Assembly: GCA_030651695.1 (NCBI GenBank)
Contig: JAUSCD010000015.1
Coordinates: 124,001-188,000 of the forward strand
Source of the DNA: Pseudohongiella sp.
GTDB taxonomy: Bacteria; Pseudomonadota; Gammaproteobacteria; Pseudomonadales; Pseudohongiellaceae
Direction of reading: 5' to 3'
DNA length: 64,000 nt
The notes beneath the pieces are model-generated. The model was given only the letters and a program-made list of their open reading frames with translations. It did no database searches and had not been told where the DNA came from. The position numbers were made by a program, and so were the translations under genes. The stretch's first letter is position 1. The number at the start of each line of letters is the position of its first letter. Shown one piece after another: positions 34,240-42,500 of this stretch.

Positions 34240-34338
34240 GAAAGAATGAGGCCGGTGCCGCCCGGACGTGAGCGAGCAACGATCAGACGCGCAGCGTCGT
34301 TGCGAGGACCGTCCGGGCGGCACCGGCCTCATTCTTTC
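34240..34338. repeat. Large inverted repeat after the MATE gene
   Basis: Perfect 28-bp GC-rich arms (34240-34267 and 34311-34338) surround a 43-nt centre that itself contains GCAACGA/TCGTTGC. It starts 6 bp after the MATE stop on the minus strand. It may act as a terminator or be a REP-like element; there is no T-run. Confidence 0.75.
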
Positions 34339-34344
34339 CACTAA

Positions 34345-35763
34345 TTACTCAGCCATCACCGCCCGAAGTGCTTCCTCGTCCCGCCACCTGCCAGACCAAA
34401 GCCGCATCAAGAACACAATCGCGATCGCCAGAATCATCGCACAGAAAACCAGCCAGGATGCCTTTGGCCCAAACTCCCACACCCTGATCACCAGATACTG
34501 CATCACCAACATGATCCAGTGCAAAGCTGTCGACGAGTACATCACCCATTGTGTGTCACCCGCCCCTCTTAATACACCACCAGACACCTGTATCACTGCA
34601 TCAGCCATGGTGTAACAACAAAGGCCTATCATCATGAACGCTGCCAACACACGGATCTCAGCAAAATCACCTTGCGGCGGCGCAAACACGTCAACCAAAG
34701 GATAACGGAAAAAAATGAAAAGCAATGCCAACATGGATGAGTATGCAATTGCAATGACAAATCCTGCGGAAATCACTTCGTTGGTTTTTTCCATACTGCG
34801 CGCGCCCACTGAGTGCCCGATCAGACTGACGATACCGATGTTCAGCCCCAGCATGGGCACAAACGACAAAATATCCCAATTGAATACGATGGCTGCCGCC
34901 GCGCTTTCTGCAACGCCATAAGACTGGAACATCAGCAGAAAAAGATTGAATGCGGCTACATTCAAAAACAACTCAACCCCGGATGGCAACCCCAGGCGCA
35001 GGTAACGACGAAGTACGGGCAGATCAACACGGAATGATTCCATGACTAAAAATGCCAGACGATTCTGACGAGCAAGGTAATAGAAAAAAAACAGAATCAG
35101 GGAAAACAACGATGACAACACCGTGCTCCACGCCGCACCGTCAATGCCCATCGCCGGAAAACCAAAATGTCCGAAAGCCATCGCCCAGCACAACGGGATA
35201 TTCAACATCAAGCCGGCGACATCGCACACCATCACCACACGTGTGCGACTGATGCCGGCAAAATAAGACGACAGACAACCTTTCCACAACGCAAATAAAG
35301 AACCCAGCATCAGAATCGCGTAATAACTGCTCTCCAGCTCCAGCATGGTCTGCTCGTGCCCCATCACCAGAAAGAGCTTGAGCACATAAAACCCTATAAT
35401 GAACATGATCGGCTGGCACAGCAGACCCATAAGCAAACCTTGCGTAACCACTCGCGAACATTTACCTGCGTGACCCGCGCCACGGTACTGGGCTACCAAA
35501 GCATTGGCGTAGGAAATCACTCCAAGGAAAAAACACAGACTGAAAAAAAACGCGACACCTCCTCCCAGCGATGCAGCCATATGAGTGGGGTCAATCTGCG
35601 ACATAAAATAGCGGTCGGTAAAAATCATGACCGCAAACGCCCCCTGGGAAACCACCATAGGCAAGGCCACGGCCATCAGAGTGCGCAAGGTGGCCATATT
35701 AAAGTGCAAACGGGCGAGCAACATGAGTCGATACTCAGACAGGGTGTCAAAACAGGCGAGCAT
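34345..35763 (-). CDS. MATE-family efflux transporter
   Basis: A 472-aa protein with 12 hydrophobic segments and MATE-type sequence: early A-L-P-M-V-V-S-Q-G-A-F-A-V-M-I-F-T-D-R-Y-F, internal N-I-P-L-C-W-A and G-A-A-W-S-T-V, and late S-G-G-V-L-R-G-A-G-D-T-Q-W. It exports drugs or metabolites using Na+ or H+ gradients; substrate unknown. No Shine-Dalgarno supports the 35763 start; ATG at 35724 or 35697 may be the true start and would lose only a short hydrophilic tail. Divergent from the acyl-CoA dehydrogenase. Confidence 0.9.
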   Translation of the reverse strand: MLACFDTLSEYRLMLLARLHFNMATLRTLMAVALPMVVSQGAFAVMIFTDRYFMSQIDPTHMAASLGGGVAFFFSLCFFLGVISYANALVAQYRGAGHAGKCSRVVTQGLLMGLLCQPIMFIIGFYVLKLFLVMGHEQTMLELESSYYAILMLGSLFALWKGCLSSYFAGISRTRVVMVCDVAGLMLNIPLCWAMAFGHFGFPAMGIDGAAWSTVLSSLFSLILFFFYYLARQNRLAFLVMESFRVDLPVLRRYLRLGLPSGVELFLNVAAFNLFLLMFQSYGVAESAAAAIVFNWDILSFVPMLGLNIGIVSLIGHSVGARSMEKTNEVISAGFVIAIAYSSMLALLFIFFRYPLVDVFAPPQGDFAEIRVLAAFMMIGLCCYTMADAVIQVSGGVLRGAGDTQWVMYSSTALHWIMLVMQYLVIRVWEFGPKASWLVFCAMILAIAIVFLMRLWSGRWRDEEALRAVMAE

Positions 35764-35858
35764 GGTAAGGCATCACACGAGCAGGAACAATGCTGCGCAA
35801 TCGGTAGCAAACAGACGAGGAATGAGGTTCAATTCATCCTCTGTTCAAATGAAACCCA

Positions 35859-37025
35859 ATGACGACTATGAACTTTGAATTAAATGAAGAATTTCGCATG
35901 TTGCAGGAGCTGGTCGCGCGTTTTGTGAACGACGATCTGATTCCGCTGGAACCCGCGTTGCTGTTACAGGATATGCAAGGCAGAGGAGGAGAGCCAGGCC
36001 CTGAAGTCCTGCAAACGCTGAATAAAAAATGCAGGGAACTTGGCCTGTGGGGACTTGACGTACCGGAACAGTATGGTGGCGCCAACCTGCCGGCTCTGGC
36101 CATGGTCGGCGTCAACGAAGAGGTGGGACGCAGCGCGGTGCCCTTCCACTTTCCCCCCGACTCACCCAATCTTCATATGTTAATGACAACGGTCACCGAT
36201 GCGCAGCGTGAGAAATACCTGTTGCCTTACTCGCGAGGCGAAACTGTATCGGCTATTGGTATTTCAGAACCCGGAGCGGGTGCCGACCCGGCAGGGATGA
36301 GCACACGCGCTGTGTTGGTTGATGATCACTGGGTCCTCAATGGACGCAAAATCTGGATCAGCAAAATGGACCATGCCGACTTCACCATAGTGATGGCCAA
36401 AACCGATCCCGGCAAAGGTCGTCACGGTATCTCTGCGTTTCTGGTCGACCGGAATACACCCGGTTTTTTTGTTGAGCGCAAGATCCCGATGATAGGCGGC
36501 ACATACACTTGGGAAATTCTGCTCGATGACTGCCGGCTGCACAAAGATCAGTTGCTGGGTGAAGTCAACAAGGGTTTTGCGCCTATGCAGTTGCGGTTGT
36601 CCGTGCGACGGCTACAAATGGCCGCCTGGTGTATTGGCAAAGCGCGGCGCGCGGTCGAATTGATGGTTGATCATGCGCGCCAGCGCGTCACCTTCGGGCA
36701 GCCACTGTCTGAACGTCAAAGTGTACAGTGGTGGATAGCCGACGCAGAGACACGTATTCACGCCTGTCGTCTGATGTGTCAGCAAGCCGCCTGGAAACTT
36801 GATCAGGGCCTGGATGTACGTTCGGAAATTTCCATGGCCAAAGTATTCGGGACAGAGATGGCACACGATGTTATCGACAACGCCATGCAGTGTCTTGGCG
36901 CGTTGGGTATGACCAAAGAAATGCCGCTTCAGCTTATGGCCGGTCAGGTGCGCAATATGCGCATCTACGATGGCCCATCGGAAGTGCATCGCTGGGTGAT
37001 TGCGCGCAATCGCTTGTCACAATAA
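35859..37025 (+). CDS. Acyl-CoA dehydrogenase family protein
   Basis: A 388-aa flavoenzyme with the three ACAD domains: N-terminal helical (~1-115), middle beta (~116-220, with S-E-P-G-A-G-A-D-P-A-G and W-I-S-K-M) and C-terminal helical. Near the C-terminus, I-Y-D-G-P-S-E-V-H-R places Asp where medium-chain dehydrogenases have the catalytic Glu of Y-E-G-T; this D-G-P-x-E-V-H form is typical of ACAD10/11-like members. Reaction: FAD-dependent alpha,beta-desaturation of an acyl-CoA. Followed 29 bp later by a crotonase-fold gene, suggesting a small catabolic operon. Confidence 0.9.
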   Translation: MTTMNFELNEEFRMLQELVARFVNDDLIPLEPALLLQDMQGRGGEPGPEVLQTLNKKCRELGLWGLDVPEQYGGANLPALAMVGVNEEVGRSAVPFHFPPDSPNLHMLMTTVTDAQREKYLLPYSRGETVSAIGISEPGAGADPAGMSTRAVLVDDHWVLNGRKIWISKMDHADFTIVMAKTDPGKGRHGISAFLVDRNTPGFFVERKIPMIGGTYTWEILLDDCRLHKDQLLGEVNKGFAPMQLRLSVRRLQMAAWCIGKARRAVELMVDHARQRVTFGQPLSERQSVQWWIADAETRIHACRLMCQQAAWKLDQGLDVRSEISMAKVFGTEMAHDVIDNAMQCLGALGMTKEMPLQLMAGQVRNMRIYDGPSEVHRWVIARNRLSQ

Positions 37026-37054
37026 TTTTTACAACATGTTCAAGAGGGTTAACA

Positions 37055-37831
37055 ATGCAGTTTGGTGATGTACAGGTCAGCATAAAAAACCATGTCGCGC
37101 TGGTTGAGATTCAGCGTCCCCCGCATAACTTCTTTGACGTCGCCTTGATAGAGAGTCTGGCTGAAGCTTTTGATGCCATGAACAACCACAGTGACTGCCG
37201 TGCTCTGGTGCTCGCCGCTCAAGGCACCGCGTTTTGTGCAGGAGCGAATTTTTCCTCCGGGCCCTCGGTGCTGGAGCAATCTGATGGTAAGGGACGCAAT
37301 CCATTGTACGTCGCCGCTGTGCGATTGTTCAGCAATCGCAAACCGGTGGTAGGCGCAATTCATGGTGCTGCAATCGGGGGCGGGCTCGGTCTGGCTCTGG
37401 TGCCGGATTTTCGTGTCACCTGCCCCGAAGCCAGTTTTGCTGCCAACTTCACTAAACTTGGATTTCATCCCGGCTTTGGGTTGACACACACCCTGCCTGC
37501 TTTGGTGGGTCAGCAAAAGGCTGCACTGATGTTCTATACCGGCCGCCGGATTAAAGGGGAACAGGCGGTGGAATGGGGACTGGCCGACGTGCTGACCAGC
37601 GCGGAACAGGTGCGGGCTGAAGCGATTAAACTGGCAGAAGAAATTGCAGCCAATGCACCACTTGCAGTGATATCAGTGCGCGCAACAATGCGCCAGGGGC
37701 TGTCAGAGATGCTGCAAGCTGTCACAGACCACGAAGCTGCCGAGCAGGACTGGCAGCGTCTGACAGATGATTTCAGGGAAGGTGTTGCGTCCGTAGCTGA
37801 ACGCCGGCCGGGGAATTTCAAAGGCAGATAG
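37055..37831 (+). CDS. Enoyl-CoA hydratase/isomerase (crotonase) family protein lacking both canonical glutamates
   Basis: A 258-aa crotonase fold. Oxyanion-hole segments are intact: F-C-A-G-A-N-F-S (~60) and H-G-A-A-I-G-G-G-L-G-L-A (~105). The two catalytic glutamates of enoyl-CoA hydratase appear replaced: the first falls on Gly in G-G-G-L-G-L, the second on Phe in N-F-T-K-L-G-F-H-P-G. It may therefore catalyse another crotonase reaction (isomerase, hydrolase or lyase). The start at 37055 is decided by AGAGGG 7 bases upstream. Same operon as the acyl-CoA dehydrogenase. Confidence 0.88.
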   Translation: MQFGDVQVSIKNHVALVEIQRPPHNFFDVALIESLAEAFDAMNNHSDCRALVLAAQGTAFCAGANFSSGPSVLEQSDGKGRNPLYVAAVRLFSNRKPVVGAIHGAAIGGGLGLALVPDFRVTCPEASFAANFTKLGFHPGFGLTHTLPALVGQQKAALMFYTGRRIKGEQAVEWGLADVLTSAEQVRAEAIKLAEEIAANAPLAVISVRATMRQGLSEMLQAVTDHEAAEQDWQRLTDDFREGVASVAERRPGNFKGR

Positions 37832-37914
37832 CTCTGACATATAACACCGGCAATCAACAAAGGCCGCATACTCTGCGGCCACTTTGTTGTCTACCAAAAC
37901 CATACGAACTGTCC

Positions 37915-38823
37915 TTATGACTCGGTCAATCCGCCAAACGCCGCAAACAGACTGTCGAACATGCCAGCCAGCGTCAGACTCATGATCGCAAAGTCCTGAT
38001 CAAACTGTTGCGCTGCAGATTCCGGATCTGACTCACGCGCCTGCTCCAGCACCATGTCCTCAAAACGCAAGCGGCTGAGTGACAGATCTGCATTGATTAC
38101 GCAAGCCACGGCATCATTCCATACCACCCCAAGTTTCTTCACCTGTTTGCCAGCATCCAGGTGTGCCCGGATTTCGTCTGCAGTCAGATCCTGGCTGCGC
38201 GCACGCACGACATTGCCCTCTTCCATCGGATTGATCAGCTCGCAATCCTGATCAATCACAAAATGATCAGTGGCCTTGTGATCCCGCAACCACTGCGTCA
38301 TCACCGCCATTGGGGCGTTGTTTACGTCAAGCAGGCTCAAAGGCAGCGAACCCAGACTTTCCCGAAGAGTGCTGATCAATTCTTCAGCAGCAGCAGCGCT
38401 ACCGGTATTGACGACCATCAGCTTCTGTTTTAAATCCAGATAAGCAAACAATACGCGGTTGCGAGTGAACGCGCGCGGCATTAATGTAGCAATCACGTCA
38501 TCTTTTAATTGCAGTTTTTCCTTGCGGTAAACTTTGCGATCCTGTGCATCTTCGATTTCATCAATTTTCTCCTGCACTGCTTCATTCACTACCGCGGATG
38601 GCAGCAGCCGCTCTTCCTTACGCAGGCAAAACATGACGCAATCACCCAGCCTGTGACTGAGCAATTCACCATCACGTCCCAATGGGCTGACCCAACCGAC
38701 GCGGGCAGCTTCCGACTTGCCGCAGGGTTGGAATATCTGCGCCGCAAGCTGGTCTTCCAGCGCGTCCCAAGGCAATACAAAATCTGGTGATAAGCGGTAT
38801 AGGCGAACAGTCTTGAACCACAT
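37915..38823 (-). CDS. rdgC: Recombination-associated protein RdgC
   Basis: A 302-aa protein matching RdgC throughout: M-W-F-K-T-V-R-L-Y-R-L start, L-P-x-x-V-V-N-E-A-V-Q-E-K, R-K-E-K-L-Q-L-K-D-D-V-I-A-T-L-M-P-R-A-F and the W-L-R-D and E-L-x-x-P pieces. Known role: a ring-shaped DNA-binding protein that restrains RecA and is associated with replication and nucleoid maintenance. The start at 38823 (M-W-F-K) is chosen to match the family N-terminus; the frame extends seven codons further upstream. Confidence 0.96.
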   Translation of the reverse strand: MWFKTVRLYRLSPDFVLPWDALEDQLAAQIFQPCGKSEAARVGWVSPLGRDGELLSHRLGDCVMFCLRKEERLLPSAVVNEAVQEKIDEIEDAQDRKVYRKEKLQLKDDVIATLMPRAFTRNRVLFAYLDLKQKLMVVNTGSAAAAEELISTLRESLGSLPLSLLDVNNAPMAVMTQWLRDHKATDHFVIDQDCELINPMEEGNVVRARSQDLTADEIRAHLDAGKQVKKLGVVWNDAVACVINADLSLSRLRFEDMVLEQARESDPESAAQQFDQDFAIMSLTLAGMFDSLFAAFGGLTES

Positions 38824-39005
38824 GGCAAAATTCCGTGACAACACTCAATTTCTGAAAGGGGCCGGGATTGTACCCCAAAGCGTTGGCCACGTGGCGCCGG
38901 TCATCTGTCTCATTGTGAATCCTGAGCAGGATTTGCCGGTTGTGCCGGCGCGGTGGCGGGAGTAATCTTGTGTGCATCCAAACAAAAACAAGAGGTTAGT
39001 CCATC

Positions 39006-40355
39006 ATGCCAGCAATACCCCATCCTAAAGCGGTGCGTTTTATAAAAACCTTCAGAGGCGCTGTAGCGCTGGCCATCGCGATTGGCCTTAGCCTTAACCT
39101 GAGTAATGCACTTCATGCTGATCCCGCTTGGCCACAGCAGGCTGACGGCGCTGCCGCTGCAGGTTTTTCCGCGGAGACCATACAACGCCTTGACGCAGCC
39201 ATGGAAAAAATCGTCGGCGATCAGGATGTTGCCGGAATGGTCTGGTTACTGGCAAAAGATGGCAAGGTAGCTACCTTTGAAAAAGCCGGCATGGCTTCTA
39301 TTGAAGACAATATCCCAATGGAGCGGGATTCTCTGTTTCGCATTTACTCCATGACCAAACCCATCACCGGCGTGGCCATGATGATGCTGCATGAACAGGG
39401 GCTGTGGGACTTTGATGACCCGATCAGCAAACATGTGCCGGAATTTGCAAACCTCAAGGTAATGGTTCGCGAAAATGAAGCCGGAGAAATGGTCCTGGCG
39501 CCGCTCACGCGCCAACCGACCATGCGTGAGTTACTGAACCACTCAGCAGGGTTCGCTTACGGGCTCAGCGGCAATGACCCCGTCAACAACATGTTCCGTG
39601 ACAAAGAAGTTCTGGCCGCGCCGGACCTGAATGAGCTGATCGCACGCGTCGCTGAGATACCCCTGCTGTTCCAGCCCGGCGAACAGTGGTACTACTCTGT
39701 AGCTGTTGATATCCAGGGCTATATTGTCGAGAAGCTCAGCGGCCAGCGATTTGGTGAGTTTCTTGAGGAAAAAATATTCACCCCTCTAGGCATGAACGAC
39801 ACGGCGTTCTATGTGCAGGAATCGGATCGCCGACGTTTTGCAGATGTTTATCGCTGGGACACGGAACAGAACAAACTCATGCGCAACGTAGAGCGTGCTG
39901 ACCGCCCCAGCTATTTTGACGCCACCCGCCTGGAATCCGGTGGTGGTGGTCTGGTGGGTTCAACGCATGATTATGCCCGTTTCCTGCAGATGTTTATCAA
40001 TGGCGGCGAGCTTGACGGTGCACGCATCATCAGCCAGCAATCAATAGACACCATGCGCACCAACAATCTGCGTGAGGGTCTGTTACTGCGCGGAACGGAT
40101 ACCAGCGCAGGGCAGGCTGGACAGGGTTTTGGTGTTGACTTCGCGGTGATTTTTGATCCGCAGGCAGCAAACTCGAAACAGGGCGAAGGCACATATTACT
40201 GGAGCGGCGCCGCTGGCACCTGGTTCTGGATTGACCCGGTTCATGACATGTACTGGATAGGTATGATTCAGAGTCAAGGTGGGAACCGGCCCGGGGCTGC
40301 CAACATGCGGGGTATCGCAGTAGATATTATTTATTCGGATGCGAGTCTGAATTAA
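39006..40355 (+). CDS. Secreted beta-lactamase-fold serine hydrolase
   Basis: A 449-aa protein with a signal peptide (residues ~1-38, hydrophobic A-V-A-L-A-I-A-I-G-L-S-L) and a class C beta-lactamase/EstB-type domain. The active-site S-M-T-K (S-x-x-K) lies near residue 117. The second motif is Y-S-V in W-Y-Y-S-V-A-V-D, near residue 236, replacing Y-A-N; this is common in esterases of the family rather than true AmpC enzymes. The final H-x-G-like motif appears as W-S-G-A-A-G-T-W. Likely a periplasmic esterase or peptidase; there is no reason to call it a resistance gene. Confidence 0.87.
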   Translation: MPAIPHPKAVRFIKTFRGAVALAIAIGLSLNLSNALHADPAWPQQADGAAAAGFSAETIQRLDAAMEKIVGDQDVAGMVWLLAKDGKVATFEKAGMASIEDNIPMERDSLFRIYSMTKPITGVAMMMLHEQGLWDFDDPISKHVPEFANLKVMVRENEAGEMVLAPLTRQPTMRELLNHSAGFAYGLSGNDPVNNMFRDKEVLAAPDLNELIARVAEIPLLFQPGEQWYYSVAVDIQGYIVEKLSGQRFGEFLEEKIFTPLGMNDTAFYVQESDRRRFADVYRWDTEQNKLMRNVERADRPSYFDATRLESGGGGLVGSTHDYARFLQMFINGGELDGARIISQQSIDTMRTNNLREGLLLRGTDTSAGQAGQGFGVDFAVIFDPQAANSKQGEGTYYWSGAAGTWFWIDPVHDMYWIGMIQSQGGNRPGAANMRGIAVDIIYSDASLN

Positions 40356-40385
40356 TTCTCTGTTGCTCATAAAAACAAGAAAAAA

Positions 40386-40410
40386 AATGGGGTGCACAAG
40401 GCACCCCATT
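40386..40410 (+). terminator. Hairpin downstream of the serine hydrolase gene
   Basis: 10-bp perfect stem AATGGGGTGC/GCACCCCATT with ACAAG loop, 30 bp after the stop, flanked by A-runs. Probable terminator, weaker on the plus strand because only TT follows the stem. Confidence 0.6.
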
Positions 40411-40763
40411 AAAAATGAACAAGACTCCTTGCGGTTTCACGTCAACTTCAACTACAGCACACACAGAAGATCCCGACCATTTTGGTGGCCGGGGCATGCT
40501 CTGAAAAATGGCAACAGGGAATCATTTTTCGCACCATCTGATACCTGCCACCGTATATTCTCCGAACAAACTCTTCTTAACCAAATAGTCAGCAAAAAAC
40601 AGGCCACAAGTAAAATATACATACAATACATAATGATAAAAACCTCACCAAAAGCAGATGCACCACTCTTGTGTTAATTTGCAGTGCAACTATCGACTGT
40701 CTCCGCTCAGGTACAGCGCACAGATTTTTTAGCCTCACTGCCCGCGCGGAAACAGTGCGGCGC
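40411..40763. other. Intergenic stretch between the serine hydrolase terminator and the 55-aa gene's promoter
   Basis: 353 bp in which I see no supported gene, repeat or signal. Short ORFs on both strands lack ribosome sites. Confidence 0.5.
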
Positions 40764-40777
40764 GTGATCCGGATCAC
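40764..40777. promoter_or_regulatory. CRP/FNR-like palindrome
   Basis: Perfect palindrome GTGATCCGGATCAC; the GTGA-N6-TCAC spacing is that of Crp-type sites. It is centred about 91 bp before the predicted transcription start of the 55-aa gene, a position compatible with class I activation. The window encodes two Crp/Fnr-family regulators. Confidence 0.5.
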
Positions 40778-40827
40778 TTCGCTGCACTGAATAGACGCAA
40801 ACTGGCTTGAAATAGCCAATCGGACTA

Positions 40828-40855
40828 TTGACAATATTTTGAACGGGCATATCAT
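40828..40855 (+). promoter_or_regulatory. Sigma70-type promoter of the 55-aa gene
   Basis: TTGACA (40828-40833), 16-bp spacer, TATCAT (40850-40855). Predicted start near 40862, giving a ~34-nt leader before the ATG at 40896. Confidence 0.65.
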
Positions 40856-40895
40856 TCGCCACCTTCGTTACAGACAAACCCAAGGGCTTTTTGCC

Positions 40896-41063
40896 ATGAC
40901 GTTTTTCAACACACATCAACACTACACCGGCGTGACCGGCGGCTATAAGTCGCTGGCATCCATGCCGTGGGCGCAGATTAATTCTGCGGCGCAGGTATGC
41001 ACCCGCCGTCTGCAGTCCGTAGTTGAGGAAATGAAAACGAAACTGGAGGTCCGCCTGACCTGA
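40896..41063 (+). CDS. Small protein, 55 aa, function unknown
   Basis: No family recognised. The protein is hydrophilic with no membrane segment; it starts M-T-F-F-N-T-H-Q-H-Y and ends with a helix R-L-Q-S-V-V-E-E-M-K-T-K-L-E-V, which could be an amphipathic coil. It is supported as a gene by a consensus-like promoter, a Shine-Dalgarno AAGGG 9 bases before the ATG, and a strong terminator ~30 bp after the stop. An in-frame ATG at 40839 lies inside the promoter region and cannot be used from that promoter. A Crp/Fnr-type palindrome upstream suggests regulated expression. Confidence 0.6.
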   Translation: MTFFNTHQHYTGVTGGYKSLASMPWAQINSAAQVCTRRLQSVVEEMKTKLEVRLT

Positions 41064-41097
41064 TATCTGAAACCCTCAGACAACTATCCGGCGAATA

Positions 41098-41137
41098 AAA
41101 GGCCTCTGAATTTCAAAAAATTCAGGGGCCTTTTTGT
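41098..41137 (+). terminator. Intrinsic terminator of the 55-aa gene
   Basis: AAAAGGCCTCTGAATTT pairs with AAATTCAGGGGCCTTTT (one mismatch), short CAAA loop, followed by TTTTTG. Strong, and usable on both strands. Confidence 0.88.
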
Positions 41138-41237
41138 TTCCGGCCCCTGACAAAAACAAGATTTATATAACAGGGAACACCGCTCACAAGGCGGCATGAG
41201 GCGCAGGAACCACCGTTCCGGGCGCCCGGAGTAAAAA

Positions 41238-42488
41238 GTGGAAAACCGATTGAAACGCAATATTAAAGTCATCTATGCACTGGCCTTCTTTCACATGTTC
41301 ATGTTGATTGTGCCGGTACTTGTGCCATTTTTTCAGTCCAAAGGACTCAGCCTTGCAGAAGTGTTTTATCTGCAGGCCGTCTATGCGGCTGCGATCGTGC
41401 TGCTGGAGGCACCGTCGGGTTACTTTGCTGATGTCATGGGGCGGCGTCTGGCATTGATCGTTGGTGCAGCGGCACACGGACTGGGATACCTCTGGCTGAA
41501 TTTTGCTGACGACTTTTTTGGGCTGATCATCTTCGAGCTGATTCTTGGCTTTGCCATGAGCATGTTGTCAGGCGCTGATCTGGCGCTGCTGTACGACAGC
41601 GAAAAAGCGCTGGCACAGGAAGACCAGGAGCATGCTCCGGGTGTGGCTCATCTTGGATTCACCAAGTCACTGGCTGAAGGCTCAGGCGCGTTGCTGGGCG
41701 GCGTGCTCGCCATGTGGTCGTTTGATCTGATGGTATTGATGCAGTCAGTCACTGCCTGGATCTGCCTGGCGTTGGCTTTATTGATCACTGAGCCACCACT
41801 GGATGTTGAGAGCGCTACTGATGGCGTCGTCGATACCAGCGCGCCCACAAAACGCAACGCCGTAAGTTTCAGGGAAATCTGGCAGCATGTGGCTAAAGGC
41901 GATCCCATACTACGCCTGGTATTTATAGCTCTGCCCATGTACAACCTGGTCAGTATCAATGTGACCTGGCTCGTTCAACCTTACTGGGACGATATGGGCT
42001 TATCACTTGCGCTGTTTGGTGTGCTCTGGTGTGCCCAAAGCATTACTGTCGCGATTGCCACCCAGTGCGGATTTGCACTGGAGAAGAAAAAAGGCGCAGT
42101 GTTTGCGTTAGTGGTGATTGGTATTCTGCCCATGGCCGGAGTCTTTGGCATGGCATGGATCGGCGGCTGGATCGGCCTGGCGTTCGGATTTGTGCTGTTT
42201 TTCTGCAGAGGTCTGTATCAGGTGATTCTGGTCAATGCCTTGAACCGTCGTATACCAGGAAAATTCCGTGCAACAGTGAATTCGTTGAACAGCCTGGTGT
42301 TCCGTTTCGGATTCATCGTAACGGGCCCGGCACTTGGATTTGTGGCTGATCATTATGGACTTGGTGCTGCATTGAGTCTGATCGGTGTGGGTTCAGCGCT
42401 GACGTTTGTGCTGGTCATGCTGCCGCTGATCAAGGCAGTAAAGGGCTTGCCATCAGCCCGTCAGCGCCCTGACGTCAGCACACCGTGA
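41238..42488 (+). CDS. Major facilitator superfamily transporter
   Basis: A 416-aa protein with 12 hydrophobic segments. The loop 2-3 MFS motif appears as G-Y-F-A-D-V-M-G-R-R (residues ~55-65). The start codon is GTG at 41238, preceded by GGAG at 7 bases; no ATG gives a complete first helix. Substrate unknown. It converges with the EAL-CBS-GGDEF gene 12 bp away. Confidence 0.88.
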   Translation: MENRLKRNIKVIYALAFFHMFMLIVPVLVPFFQSKGLSLAEVFYLQAVYAAAIVLLEAPSGYFADVMGRRLALIVGAAAHGLGYLWLNFADDFFGLIIFELILGFAMSMLSGADLALLYDSEKALAQEDQEHAPGVAHLGFTKSLAEGSGALLGGVLAMWSFDLMVLMQSVTAWICLALALLITEPPLDVESATDGVVDTSAPTKRNAVSFREIWQHVAKGDPILRLVFIALPMYNLVSINVTWLVQPYWDDMGLSLALFGVLWCAQSITVAIATQCGFALEKKKGAVFALVVIGILPMAGVFGMAWIGGWIGLAFGFVLFFCRGLYQVILVNALNRRIPGKFRATVNSLNSLVFRFGFIVTGPALGFVADHYGLGAALSLIGVGSALTFVLVMLPLIKAVKGLPSARQRPDVSTP

Positions 42489-42500
42489 TTGGGCCCGCTG

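Noticed and set aside
39006-40355. Beta-lactamase resistance gene
   Set aside because: Class C-like fold but Y-S-V instead of Y-A-N and no K-T-G; fits EstB-type esterases better.
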